Of a stretch of 24,758 nucleotides of DNA, positions 1 to 7,846 are shown piece after piece. Position 1 is the stretch's first letter; every line of letters starts with the position of its first letter. Under the pieces are notes generated by a model. That model worked only from the letters and a program-made list of their open reading frames with translations. It was not told the DNA's origin and did not search any database. The translations under genes were made by a program, and so were the position numbers. The DNA comes from a virus, in the IMG/VR virus record IMGVR_UViG_3300035388_000014, positions 1 to 24,758 of that record, one strand, 5' to 3'.

Positions 1-3000
1 ACCGATTCGTTATACTCCAGGAGCTGGACCGTGCCCGAATTATTGTTTTTCCGGCGGACGGATTCCACGGTGAACAGTTTCCCAGCCACGCCGTCGGTTT
101 CATCTTCCAGAATCCACAAGTCCTCATAAGTAGTAGGAGTCGATGTCCAGGTCCCGGTGATGTACAGGCGGGTGATGTCGCCGCCAGCGGCATGGGTGAT
201 ACTTGCGGCCTCGTCCACCTCATACTCCGTGTCAATATTGGCGATCCGCATTTTAAGCAGATAGGAATGACCACTGAAAAGCTCCACAGGATCTGGAATG
301 TCAATGTAGTTTGAGCCGACGGCGACACACCGGGCGCCCCAGCCCCACCCGCCGGAGTCGTGCTGTAACCGGATCACATCCCCCGGGACCATGGTGATAT
401 TGTCGAGCATCATGCCGCATGAAGCCGTCCGGGAGCAGTGACGAGCTTTGTCGCGGTGGTAGGTGAGCAGGCCCACGGCCCGGGCAAGGGTCGTTACTCC
501 CCACATTTGATAGCTGGTTTCGGTGCGTTTGTCGCCCATCTGGTACCCGCCCTGGTTGTCGGCAGAATAGTAATCGACAAGCTCAAAAGTGGACGTCTCA
601 AAATCATTATCCTGGTCAACAAAGTCGGCCCGGAAATGCGTCGGACGGCTGAACGGCATGGACTCAGACCAGGAGTCGGCAATGACATTGCTCATATTGA
701 GCGTGCCGTCTGCTGGTTTGTCCCGGTCCGTGATCACGGTGTAGGTTTTGCCGATGCCTGCCGGATGGGACCGGGCCGTGAAGAGGAGATCTTTAAAGAC
801 GTCAACAACCCGCATGAACCGGTCCAGACTTCCATGGAATTCGAATCGCTTGTGCATAAATTGGTGGATCACAAAGCTGTCGCCAGCAGCTGGAATCGGG
901 GCCATGGCCGGGGTCACCGTGATCTCCCCAGTTGCGGTGTTACCGGTTATTTTCCGAATTTGTCCGGCACCAGCTCCGGTGAGGATCTCAACATATTTGT
1001 CTTTACCCAGATCGATATCCCAAGCAATGGCCGGGGTGGCAACGGTCGTGACGGTGGTGGCCGTGTAGGCAATCGAGTCGATATTTACGGCGGAGACATC
1101 GAAAATATAGGAAGAGTCCGCGCTGATTTTAACCAGCTCATCTGCCCACCTGGACGCGGCCAAGATGTCCGAAAAATTAACCTGCTCGGTTGACACCTTG
1201 TCGCCCAGGCCCCAGAAATTATTCAGCAGGCAGTTGTAATAAATCCAGAAATGGTTCGGTGTCCATTGTTCCACCATGTTTGCCGTGTCACAGGTGCAGA
1301 CCGTACCCCAGGGGGTCGTGGTATCACCGTGGTACCTGTAAACCTCGTCGAAATCATCCCAGAAGCAATCCGAGAATTCCACCTGAACCCCGGCAATAGT
1401 GAGCTTTGGGACCTTGAGGAGCAATCCCTTGATAATCCCCTTGATATCCGGCGTGCTCCCGGAGAGCTTCGAGGTGGCAAGGAGAGTCAGGGCAGTGCAG
1501 GCAATGCCCGGATACCGGTAACCTATCGGCGTGTGTGTGTTGCAGTACTGCCAGGTCAAAACCGACTGATCAAAGTCACTGGACCACGAATCGTTATACC
1601 GGGTCACACGGATGTGGTGAGGCCCTGCTGGGATAGATATGATCTGCAGGGACTTGTAGGTGGCATTCGTGTTTTTCGAGATCAAAGAAAATGCCCGAGA
1701 ATAATCCCTGTGTGCTACCCAATCGGCTTCAAGATCCTTATCCCATGCAGCGGGCATGGCTTCCACGGTCATGTCAATAAAACCATAGTCAATCTTACGA
1801 CCTGCATTGTACAGGACGGTCTTAAATCCGATAGTAATCCGGTCAGCCTCGGTGGCCTCGGTGGTGATTATGGCGACCGTAGGGCCGGTGCGCACCAGAT
1901 CAAAGGGGAATGATGCAGATTCCTCGGGAACGATTGTGTCATCGAAACCCGGGAGAGCTTCCTGATCGACAGTCCCAAGGTTATGAGCTATTTGGACGTT
2001 TTGACTGTCTGGATCTTCGGTATCAGCATAATAATTGATGGCTTGGTTGTTGACTGTAGTTTCCTCAACCCCGGCTATTCCCCCGTGCCCCCAGCCCAGG
2101 AGGAGATTAAGATATTGCTTTTCATCGGCCCGGATATCTTTTTGGAACATCTCAGCTTCGACCTTATTCCACTCAATATACTCTTGATTGTAGAGTATAT
2201 TTTTCATCTCTTCATTGGTCTCTTTCTCTTGAGTTTCGCTGCCTGCGGAGGTGTAAACGTTGAGGACCTCGGTCTCGAAATTGATAACATCCGCGTTCAA
2301 GCCGGAAATATCCAACTTACTTTCCGAATCCGTATGACATGCTCCCCAGTCACTCCACATCCCGCCATCCTGCTGATAGCGGGATCTCACGTTTAGCATT
2401 TTGTTCACTGTGTGGATGATTGTCATACCACTCACCCCACCGCCACCGCCACCAAAGTCACCACTATACCCCGCGCCCGTGCTTCCCTCTTCGGGGCTCA
2501 CAGTACCATAAGCTTCATCGGCAATTTTTACCGAATTAAAACATAGAGTAACACCTTTGATTTTATCAGCTACGCCCGGGTCTTTTGTGATAGTAAAACT
2601 GTTTTTCCACTCAGAAAAAGCCTTGTTCGAAAACGTGAAATTTATCCCATCAGATTTTCTTTTTTCGAACTCATAACTCGATACATTTTCCAGGTAGGCG
2701 GCCATGATCGCCGGGGCGGCCTGGGTCCGACCAAAGTGCAGAGAAATAGGATCACCCTCAACCATTACTGGGGCTTTTTCGAACCCATACGTGGGACTTG
2801 ACTTTGGCTCATCGTAAGCTTTGGCCTTTTTGCCAAATGCCGCATTGACGCCGTAGCTAATTGCGGCGGTGATAACTGCTTTTAGCACAAGCTTACCAAC
2901 AAATGCCCACCCATGAACCGCCGGCACCACAAAAATTTTATCTTGCGGCACGACCGGGGTGGTCAAATCTTTTTGTTCCTCCTTGTTCAGAGTGACCCGG

Positions 3001-3143
3001 AATTTTCCCCGGATGAACAGCGGGGCCAGGTCACGGCGAATGGAAACGAACTCTTTCAGGCAGTCCTCAATGGTTTTGCCGGGCAGGGTGAGACAGATTT
3101 TTTTTGGTTCGAACGGATTAGGTTTAAACGTTATTTCCGCCAT
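1..3143 (-). CDS. J: Tail tip / host-specificity protein J-like, C-terminus cut by window edge
   Basis: One frame is open from the ATG at 3143 to the left edge with no stop, giving about 1047 residues. The start has a good Shine-Dalgarno (AAAGGAA) and overlaps the end of the NlpC gene by 13 bases. The N-terminus (FKPNPFEPKKICLTLPG) followed by an Ala/Gly-rich hydrophobic stretch, and the position as last gene of an H-M-L-K-J series, match the gpJ family. gpJ forms the central tail-tip fibre and recognises the receptor. A Gly-run (SGDFGGGGGGVSG) lies near residue 230, and the remainder is a mosaic of beta-rich segments typical of the tip hub. The receptor-binding C-terminus lies outside the window. 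The family call is from order and N-terminal features; fine domains are not certain. Confidence 0.85.
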   Translation of the reverse strand, partial: MAEITFKPNPFEPKKICLTLPGKTIEDCLKEFVSIRRDLAPLFIRGKFRVTLNKEEQKDLTTPVVPQDKIFVVPAVHGWAFVGKLVLKAVITAAISYGVNAAFGKKAKAYDEPKSSPTYGFEKAPVMVEGDPISLHFGRTQAAPAIMAAYLENVSSYEFEKRKSDGINFTFSNKAFSEWKNSFTITKDPGVADKIKGVTLCFNSVKIADEAYGTVSPEEGSTGAGYSGDFGGGGGGVSGMTIIHTVNKMLNVRSRYQQDGGMWSDWGACHTDSESKLDISGLNADVINFETEVLNVYTSAGSETQEKETNEEMKNILYNQEYIEWNKVEAEMFQKDIRADEKQYLNLLLGWGHGGIAGVEETTVNNQAINYYADTEDPDSQNVQIAHNLGTVDQEALPGFDDTIVPEESASFPFDLVRTGPTVAIITTEATEADRITIGFKTVLYNAGRKIDYGFIDMTVEAMPAAWDKDLEADWVAHRDYSRAFSLISKNTNATYKSLQIISIPAGPHHIRVTRYNDSWSSDFDQSVLTWQYCNTHTPIGYRYPGIACTALTLLATSKLSGSTPDIKGIIKGLLLKVPKLTIAGVQVEFSDCFWDDFDEVYRYHGDTTTPWGTVCTCDTANMVEQWTPNHFWIYYNCLLNNFWGLGDKVSTEQVNFSDILAASRWADELVKISADSSYIFDVSAVNIDSIAYTATTVTTVATPAIAWDIDLGKDKYVEILTGAGAGQIRKITGNTATGEITVTPAMAPIPAAGDSFVIHQFMHKRFEFHGSLDRFMRVVDVFKDLLFTARSHPAGIGKTYTVITDRDKPADGTLNMSNVIADSWSESMPFSRPTHFRADFVDQDNDFETSTFELVDYYSADNQGGYQMGDKRTETSYQMWGVTTLARAVGLLTYHRDKARHCSRTASCGMMLDNITMVPGDVIRLQHDSGGWGWGARCVAVGSNYIDIPDPVELFSGHSYLLKMRIANIDTEYEVDEAASITHAAGGDITRLYITGTWTSTPTTYEDLWILEDETDGVAGKLFTVESVRRKNNNSGTVQLLEYNES

Positions 3144-3445
3144 CTGTAAATTCCTTTGATGTGTCGTGACCAAAAACCGATACTTGCGATCACAGGGGTT
3201 CTCTTTTTCAGGGCATGAATGAATTTGCCGTGACCGATACAGACACCGACATGCTCCCCCTGTACCGGGAAATCCACGTAGATGAGATCCAGGCGTTTGG
3301 GATCTGAAACCGGTTCCCACTTTTCGGAAAAATCCGGCTCGGAGTAATGCCCGATGTCAATCCCGTGGTCCCGGTAGACCCGGGCGGCCAGGGCAAAACA
3401 ATCGCACTCCGAAAACGGGATATTGAGATATTGGTCGGTGTTCAT
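3131..3445 (-). CDS. NlpC/P60-family tail peptidoglycan hydrolase (K-like)
   Basis: A 104-residue protein with the NlpC/P60 pattern. The probable catalytic Cys is in ECDCFALAARVYRDHGI near residue 20, and the probable catalytic His is in GEHVGVCIGHGKFIHAL around residues 64-80. The enzyme would cleave cell-wall peptides during tail-tip entry. The start at 3445 is chosen because it makes an ATGA overlap with the upstream L gene and has AAGGAAA nine bases before it; a longer frame to 3577 would run through the end of L. Unlike lambda K it has no N-terminal Mov34/JAB protease domain, so it is only the NlpC half. No gpI gene separates it from J. Confidence 0.85.
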   Translation of the reverse strand: MNTDQYLNIPFSECDCFALAARVYRDHGIDIGHYSEPDFSEKWEPVSDPKRLDLIYVDFPVQGEHVGVCIGHGKFIHALKKRTPVIASIGFWSRHIKGIYRWRK

Positions 3446-4026
3446 AGCCATTTCCTTTTCATCATGGGGCAGCCGCCGAAGTTCGGCCTGTTCCCGTTTG
3501 CGATGCAGTTGTCCTGGGTGCCGTTGCAGGCCCCGCCGGTGTGGCCGCAGTAGATATCGCCGTAGGTGTGTCGGCACTTTGTTTTGCTCCAGAAATGCCG
3601 GGGCAAAATATCGTCAAAAACGAGCGGGTTCTGGAGTTCGAACGTCACAGCGGTATAATTGCGGTCGGCCCGAACCACGGAAAAGGAATCCTCAAGGCAG
3701 GCGTCCGGCTGATCCAGGTGATTCGCCCAGACGGTCAGGACGGTGACGGTCATCTGCTTGATCGTTTCCTTATTATTAAGGATGTAGGCCCAAACCATGC
3801 CATTGACGTCCGGCACGACGATAGACGACCGGCCCAGGGTCCCGTCTTTTTTTGACTCAATGTCCTGGCGTTTAACAGAGCTGGCTTGGTATATCTGACC
3901 GCCGAACGTCACGTTCTCGTCCCGCTCTGCCAGATAGATGATATCTGTGGCCGAGATATGCAGCTGGTACAGGTTGATGTCTGAGACATCGCGTTTATTT
4001 TTCTCTGTCAGGAAATCTGCGTGCAT
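3442..4026 (-). CDS. L: Minor tail protein L-like, Cys-rich C-terminal domain
   Basis: A 194-residue protein in the L position between M and the NlpC gene. Residues 1-145 form the beta-rich L/BR0599-type domain (for example TFGGQIYQASSVKRQ). The C-terminal 45 residues carry Cys at about 151, 160, 167, 174 and 186 (CRHTYGDIYCGHTGGAC then C and GGCP). Lambda gpL is known to bind an iron-sulfur cluster through four C-terminal cysteines, so this protein probably does too. It would sit in the tail tip between the tape measure/M assembly and J. It starts immediately after the M stop codon and ends in an ATGA overlap with the peptidase gene. Confidence 0.85.
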   Translation of the reverse strand: MHADFLTEKNKRDVSDINLYQLHISATDIIYLAERDENVTFGGQIYQASSVKRQDIESKKDGTLGRSSIVVPDVNGMVWAYILNNKETIKQMTVTVLTVWANHLDQPDACLEDSFSVVRADRNYTAVTFELQNPLVFDDILPRHFWSKTKCRHTYGDIYCGHTGGACNGTQDNCIANGNRPNFGGCPMMKRKWL

Positions 4027-4380
4027 CTATTTGGACTCCCGGATTGTGAAGCTGATTCCGAAGCGGTCGAGGATTTTGAACTCCCGGCCCGCTTTATCTT
4101 CAAGGAACCGGCAGGTAATCAATTCAGAGGCGTATTTGGTCGGGAGAAAATCATGAGGATCAAAGGTAAAAGCAACCCCCCGGCCTTTTTTGGCATTGAA
4201 AAAAGCCCAGATTGTATCAACCGTCTGCTGCTGGTAAACCATGGTGAAGCTGCGCCGTCCGGATGCCCATTTGCTCGATGCTTGCTCGCTGCCGTTTTCG
4301 GCCTCAAATACATTTGTTTTATACTCGGCTCCCTCTGTGAAGGTGTAAACCGGCAGGGGGGTTGCGGGATAATCAGCCAT
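4027..4380 (-). CDS. M: Minor tail protein M-like
   Basis: A 117-residue protein between the tape measure gene and L, the position of lambda M. The pattern (TVDTIWAFFNAKKGRGVAF, then FDPHDF, then a beta-rich end RFGISFTIRES) resembles the M/DUF2460-like tail-tip proteins, in which a loop that packs on the tube is followed by a compact beta domain. It would help terminate tail-tip assembly so that tape-measure-directed tube polymerisation can start. The ATG at 4380 overlaps the tape measure stop by 8 bases, consistent with coupled translation. The family assignment rests on order, size and general pattern. Confidence 0.7.
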   Translation of the reverse strand: MADYPATPLPVYTFTEGAEYKTNVFEAENGSEQASSKWASGRRSFTMVYQQQTVDTIWAFFNAKKGRGVAFTFDPHDFLPTKYASELITCRFLEDKAGREFKILDRFGISFTIRESK

Positions 4381-6682
4381 TTAAACCACTCCTTGAGACT
4401 CCGTCGTTTTTATAATCCATAACCACCGCCGCCCCAATCGTTTCTGCATGCTCCAAAAGTAATGCCTGGACACTGGGAGCATCCAGGGCGTTGACGGTGA
4501 TGTGGTAATGATTTACTACTTGATGGCCTTGTGCTTTCTGCCCCAGCGCCTTCATCTGCCCGGGAGTAAAAACCCCCTCATCATCTTTAATAATCGCCGC
4601 CATCTCACCGGGCATCAGGCCGTTGTGGAACTTTGGAGCACCGGCAAACGTAGAGGCTGGCATCACCATAGAGGGAGCGCTATCGACACTCGGAACGCCG
4701 CCGGTATGGAAAAAGCTCCCCACCCATGACACAGCTTTATCTACGACCCCGCTCGACGCGCTCTGCTTGGCAATGTCACCCATTCCGACACCGTTCCAAT
4801 CCATTCCCATGGCTGATCCCACTTGGGTGGCAATCGGCATGATCAATTCTTGAGAAAGAAAAGCTGCTGCCATATCTGCGGCGGTCCGTTTGGCAATATC
4901 AATCAGCATATCCCCGGCGTTGTCCCAGTCGGCGATGATGGCGGAGGTGTGCTCCTGGGTGGTGTCGAGCATGTCGGCCTGGGCGTCTTCTACTTTTTCC
5001 TGATATTTCTCTAAAGCCTTTTTGGCAATCTCCAGGCGCTCTTGCTCGGCGTCATAAAAAGCCTGTGTCTCTTGCTCTTGATAATCTGCTGCCCGTACTG
5101 CTGCATCCTTCATGCCTTGTTCGCGGATTAGCCAGGAGTCTTTACCTATTTTCTTTGCTGAGGCGATCTCTTCTGCGTATTTCTTAGCGTTATGTTCCTG
5201 GAGTTTTTTTAACTCTGCTTTGTAATGTTTTTCTGCTTCCTGTAATTTTTTGTCATTGACCGTTTTGTTGAGGGTAGCAATTTCAGACTCCATCGCTGCG
5301 ACGATTTCGGGTTTTGCGTTCTCGGAGTCACGGTAATATTCAAGCAAGATTTTTGCTGATTTAATCCTACTCTCAAGCGCCTTATCTATGATAGCTTGAT
5401 ATTGTTTCTCAATACCTGTAAACAGATCGGTGTTATGCGCCTTTTCAAATGATTTCAGTGCGTTTATTGCTGATTTATTGACGTCATTCATAACACTTGC
5501 AGCAACTTTCAACCCTGCAAGTTCAGCACTTAAACTCGCAATTGCAGCCTCTGTCTCTTTTGCTTCTGCCCGGTATGGCTTCCCAAGTAGCGGATTCCTG
5601 CCAAGCTTGTTTAACTCTTCGAGATCTGTTTCAAGCTGCTTGATTTTTGCGCTTACACCTGCGATTGTCCCATCGTTGACAACTTCACGCGCTGAATCCC
5701 TAAGCTGATACAGCGCGGTCCCAGCTGCCGCAAGCCCGGTCGCCGCCAAAATCCATGGATTCGCGGCCATAGCAAGAGTCAATACCTTTATCCCGGCTGC
5801 GGCCTTCGGAGCCGCTGTTGCAATCTGGCTTAGAGCCACAGGAATGGATCCAACAGCGGCAATGGTCGCAACATTTGCGATCTCGTCCATATTCTCGGCA
5901 ATGGCAGAAAACGAGTTTGCGATTGCCGCTGTAGCCCCTGTAGCTGTATCGAACTCTCCTATCATTTTCATAACGGAGTTTTTTATTCTTACAGTACTTT
6001 GACCTACCGTCGTGTCCATTTTTGAAAATTCAATAGAGATGGCTCTTGCAGCATTCGAACCTTTGGATAGAGCATCAACGAGGACCTTGCTTGTCAATCC
6101 ACCTTGTTCTGCTATTTTTCGGAGTTGCCCAACAGGCACACCCAAACTATCCGCTATTGCTTCGGCAAGTCTCGGCGCTTGCTCGAGAACAGAATTAAGC
6201 TCCTGCCCCCTAAGTGCTCCAGCTGCGAAACCTTGCCCTAGCTGGATTAACGCTGCGTCTGCTGCCTGTGCCGATGCCCCAGAAATTACCAAGGATTTAT
6301 TAATCGTGTCTGTAATCCCCAAGAGCTGCTCTTGAGAAAGATTTAGCTCCTTGGTAGACCTGGAGATCCTAGAGTATAGCTCTCCTGTTTTCTCGAAGCT
6401 TTGCCGGGTTTCCTGAGAAGCTTCAAAGAGCAACCTTTGTACATTTGTAAGTTCGTCGGCGCTTTCTGTTACAAGCTTTAATCGCCCTTCAACGAGCTTC
6501 CAGGTGTCGGCTTGCTGGATTATTTCACCAGACCCCATAACGGTAGCAACCCCAACCATGGCGGCCTTTAAGGAAAAAACAGAGTTTGTCAACTCCCTAC
6601 ACTGAGCCTCAACAGTGTGAAACGCATGATCCGTAACGTTCTTGGCTGTGAGTAGGATTTCCATCTTTGCATCGGAACCCAT
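4373..6682 (-). CDS. H: Tail tape measure protein
   Basis: A 769-residue protein. Residues about 60-220 match the tape-measure N-terminal domain (FEKTGELYSRISRSTKEL, then a segment with ALRGQELNSVLEQAPRLAEAI and GVPVGQLRKIAEQG motifs). An Ala-rich hydrophobic stretch lies around 270-325 (AANPWILAATGLAAAGTALY). Long charged helical segments, Lys/Glu-rich and probably coiled coil, cover about 340-570, and the end is a Gly/Ser/Met-rich region. The protein sets tail length and is ejected with DNA; at about 0.15 nm per residue this predicts a tail near 115 nm (inference). GAGAGG upstream of the ATG is the likely ribosome site. It is much shorter than lambda H (853 aa), so the tail should be somewhat shorter. 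Confidence 0.93.
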   Translation of the reverse strand: MGSDAKMEILLTAKNVTDHAFHTVEAQCRELTNSVFSLKAAMVGVATVMGSGEIIQQADTWKLVEGRLKLVTESADELTNVQRLLFEASQETRQSFEKTGELYSRISRSTKELNLSQEQLLGITDTINKSLVISGASAQAADAALIQLGQGFAAGALRGQELNSVLEQAPRLAEAIADSLGVPVGQLRKIAEQGGLTSKVLVDALSKGSNAARAISIEFSKMDTTVGQSTVRIKNSVMKMIGEFDTATGATAAIANSFSAIAENMDEIANVATIAAVGSIPVALSQIATAAPKAAAGIKVLTLAMAANPWILAATGLAAAGTALYQLRDSAREVVNDGTIAGVSAKIKQLETDLEELNKLGRNPLLGKPYRAEAKETEAAIASLSAELAGLKVAASVMNDVNKSAINALKSFEKAHNTDLFTGIEKQYQAIIDKALESRIKSAKILLEYYRDSENAKPEIVAAMESEIATLNKTVNDKKLQEAEKHYKAELKKLQEHNAKKYAEEIASAKKIGKDSWLIREQGMKDAAVRAADYQEQETQAFYDAEQERLEIAKKALEKYQEKVEDAQADMLDTTQEHTSAIIADWDNAGDMLIDIAKRTAADMAAAFLSQELIMPIATQVGSAMGMDWNGVGMGDIAKQSASSGVVDKAVSWVGSFFHTGGVPSVDSAPSMVMPASTFAGAPKFHNGLMPGEMAAIIKDDEGVFTPGQMKALGQKAQGHQVVNHYHITVNALDAPSVQALLLEHAETIGAAVVMDYKNDGVSRSGLNG

Positions 6683-6685
6683 ATT

Positions 6686-7276
6686 TTAAATCCTCTCTCC
6701 AGCCATCTTGGCTTTGAAGTTCTTGGCTATATCTTTTTGGAATTGAGCATTGTAACGAGCCCAGAAAGGAGAGACCAGAGGTCGGCCCGGGGTTTTGAAT
6801 TTGCGCGTGGATTGCTTGAGGAAAAACGGGGTATTGCCTCCCTCGGCCACGCCCAGCTCAGAACCCCGGGAAACAATAAGCTTACGGAGACCAGGGGAGA
6901 TTGTCCGTTCGAATCCTTTCTGGTGCTTTTCAGCCGTCTTTACCCACCCGCCTGATTTCTCGGGGATGAAACCGACAGCCATAGTGTAGGGCTTTTGGTC
7001 TCGAACGGCATACCTGACCCCCCTGGATAGAGAACGAAGCGGGGCGCGATTGGGGGATCGTCCCCACAGGCGCCGGGCGATATAAGAGAGAGGTTCCGTT
7101 TTTTGGCCGCCAACGGTTCCGCTCTTGATTTCTTTTTGAAGGAGAATCATGGCCTTGAAAGCTGTTCTCTTCAAGGCGGCATTCATAGCCTTGTCGGCTT
7201 TTTTCTGACCACGGTCCAGGGCGTCAAGAGTGCCTTTCAAACTATCCTTCGTCAGTTCTACTGCGAGATTGAGCAC
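6686..7276 (-). CDS. Tail completion-like protein (gpZ / HK97 gp10-like, tentative)
   Basis: A 196-residue basic protein with a GTG start at 7276 and GGGAG eight bases upstream. It has an N-terminal helical part (LTKDSLKGTLDALDRGQKK), a central Arg-rich part, and a C-terminal FWARYNAQFQKDIAKNF helix. This layout (helical N-end, basic middle, conserved Pro/Phe-containing C-terminal helix, about 190 residues) is like lambda gpZ or the HK97 gp10/virion-morphogenesis proteins that complete the head-proximal end of the tail. It lies between the chaperone genes and the tape measure, not between FII and U as Z does. Its start overlaps the T-frame end by 35 bases. The role is an inference from shape and context. 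Confidence 0.5.
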   Translation of the reverse strand: MLNLAVELTKDSLKGTLDALDRGQKKADKAMNAALKRTAFKAMILLQKEIKSGTVGGQKTEPLSYIARRLWGRSPNRAPLRSLSRGVRYAVRDQKPYTMAVGFIPEKSGGWVKTAEKHQKGFERTISPGLRKLIVSRGSELGVAEGGNTPFFLKQSTRKFKTPGRPLVSPFWARYNAQFQKDIAKNFKAKMAGERI

Positions 7277-7846
7277 TTAAAAGCTCCCTTTCAATGGCTT
7301 GTATTTTTCGTTTCAGCCCTCGGGACCAGGTGAGGTCCAGTTCCCGGGCGGCCTGCCTGGCCTCGGCATAATCCAGACCAATTACACCTATGCCACCCGC
7401 CCGGAGCTGGGTTTTAATATCCTGCCAGAGCATCCAGGCGTCGATGTTGCAAGGCAGGAGATCGGGCGGCTTTTCCCATTCGCAACCCCGGCATTTCTCG
7501 GGATCGGGGTTGGTATCCCGGCATGTCTCACAAAATTCTATGCGCTGACGGTCGTTGTACCATCGCCAGTGCTCTGTTAGTTTTTTTCCTCACTCTTATT
7601 CCCGTAGGTTTCAGTAAGGAGATCCCCCCATACAGCCCGAGTATCGGCCATGGGTCGTTCGTCAAGATAATCAATAGTTTCTTTATCGAGCACAAAAGCA
7701 AGAGCGTCATCGACAACACCCTCCAAATTTTCCATATCTGGGTTACAACCCAGGTATGTGTACCCGAGCTTCTTTAAACTCTTGATCTCTTTTTTGGTCA
7801 GGGGGCGAATTTCAATGGTTTTATCGCCAATTTCTATTTCTCTCAT
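7242..7846 (-). CDS. GT: Tail assembly chaperone GT, made by programmed -1 frameshift
   Basis: Ribosomes that slip -1 at the A AAA AAC heptamer (7580-7586) leave the G frame just before its TAA and continue for 112 codons to the stop at 7242-7244. The product is about 201 residues, 89 from G plus the T extension. The extension has no usable start of its own at its beginning (first ATG at 7433), which supports frameshifting. It contains CETCRDTNPDPEKCRGC, a possible zinc knuckle, and a C-terminal part with AWMLWQDIKTQLRAGG and GVIGLDYAEARQAAREL, like the DUF1799 T-type proteins. GT would bind the tape measure and recruit tube subunits, and be absent from mature tails. Lambda and many siphophages make G and GT this way; the use of this site is inferred. 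Confidence 0.85.
7542..7572 (-). promoter_or_regulatory. Stem-loop downstream of slippery site, likely frameshift stimulator
   Basis: Seven bases after the heptamer, GCACTGGCG (7572-7564) can pair with CGTCAGCGC (7550-7542). There are seven Watson-Crick pairs, one G-T pair and one A-C mismatch, with a 13-base loop. Spacing and size fit a stimulatory hairpin. Pairing was judged by eye; no energy was computed. Confidence 0.55.
7577..7846 (-). CDS. G: Tail assembly chaperone G-like
   Basis: An 89-residue acidic protein (REIEIGDKTIEIRPLTKKEI at the start, DDALAFVLDKETIDYLDERP in the middle). It lies directly after the tube gene and before the tape measure, the place of lambda G. Its ATG forms a TAATG overlap with the tube-gene stop. 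The last codons, GAA AAA AAC TAA, contain the slippery heptamer, so G is the non-shifted product and GT the shifted one. G proteins coat the tape measure before the tube assembles around it. Assignment is by size, position and the frameshift signal. Confidence 0.8.
   Translation of the reverse strand: MREIEIGDKTIEIRPLTKKEIKSLKKLGYTYLGCNPDMENLEGVVDDALAFVLDKETIDYLDERPMADTRAVWGDLLTETYGNKSEEKN
7580..7586 (-). promoter_or_regulatory. Slippery heptamer A AAA AAC for -1 frameshifting
   Basis: On the minus strand the G-frame codons end GA[A AAA AAC] TAA, the canonical X XXY YYZ arrangement in the correct phase. The -1 frame is open from this point to 7242. The stop directly after the heptamer would also favour pausing. 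Confidence 0.85.

Noticed and set aside
438-1193. A 251-codon plus-strand frame, and others up to 2396
   Set aside because: Antisense to the J-like gene, whose minus frame is open over the whole 3.1 kb; no ribosome sites or motifs.
3446-3577. N-terminal extension of the NlpC protein
   Set aside because: Arg/His-rich translation of the L gene in another frame; the ATG at 3445 has a ribosome site and an ATGA overlap.
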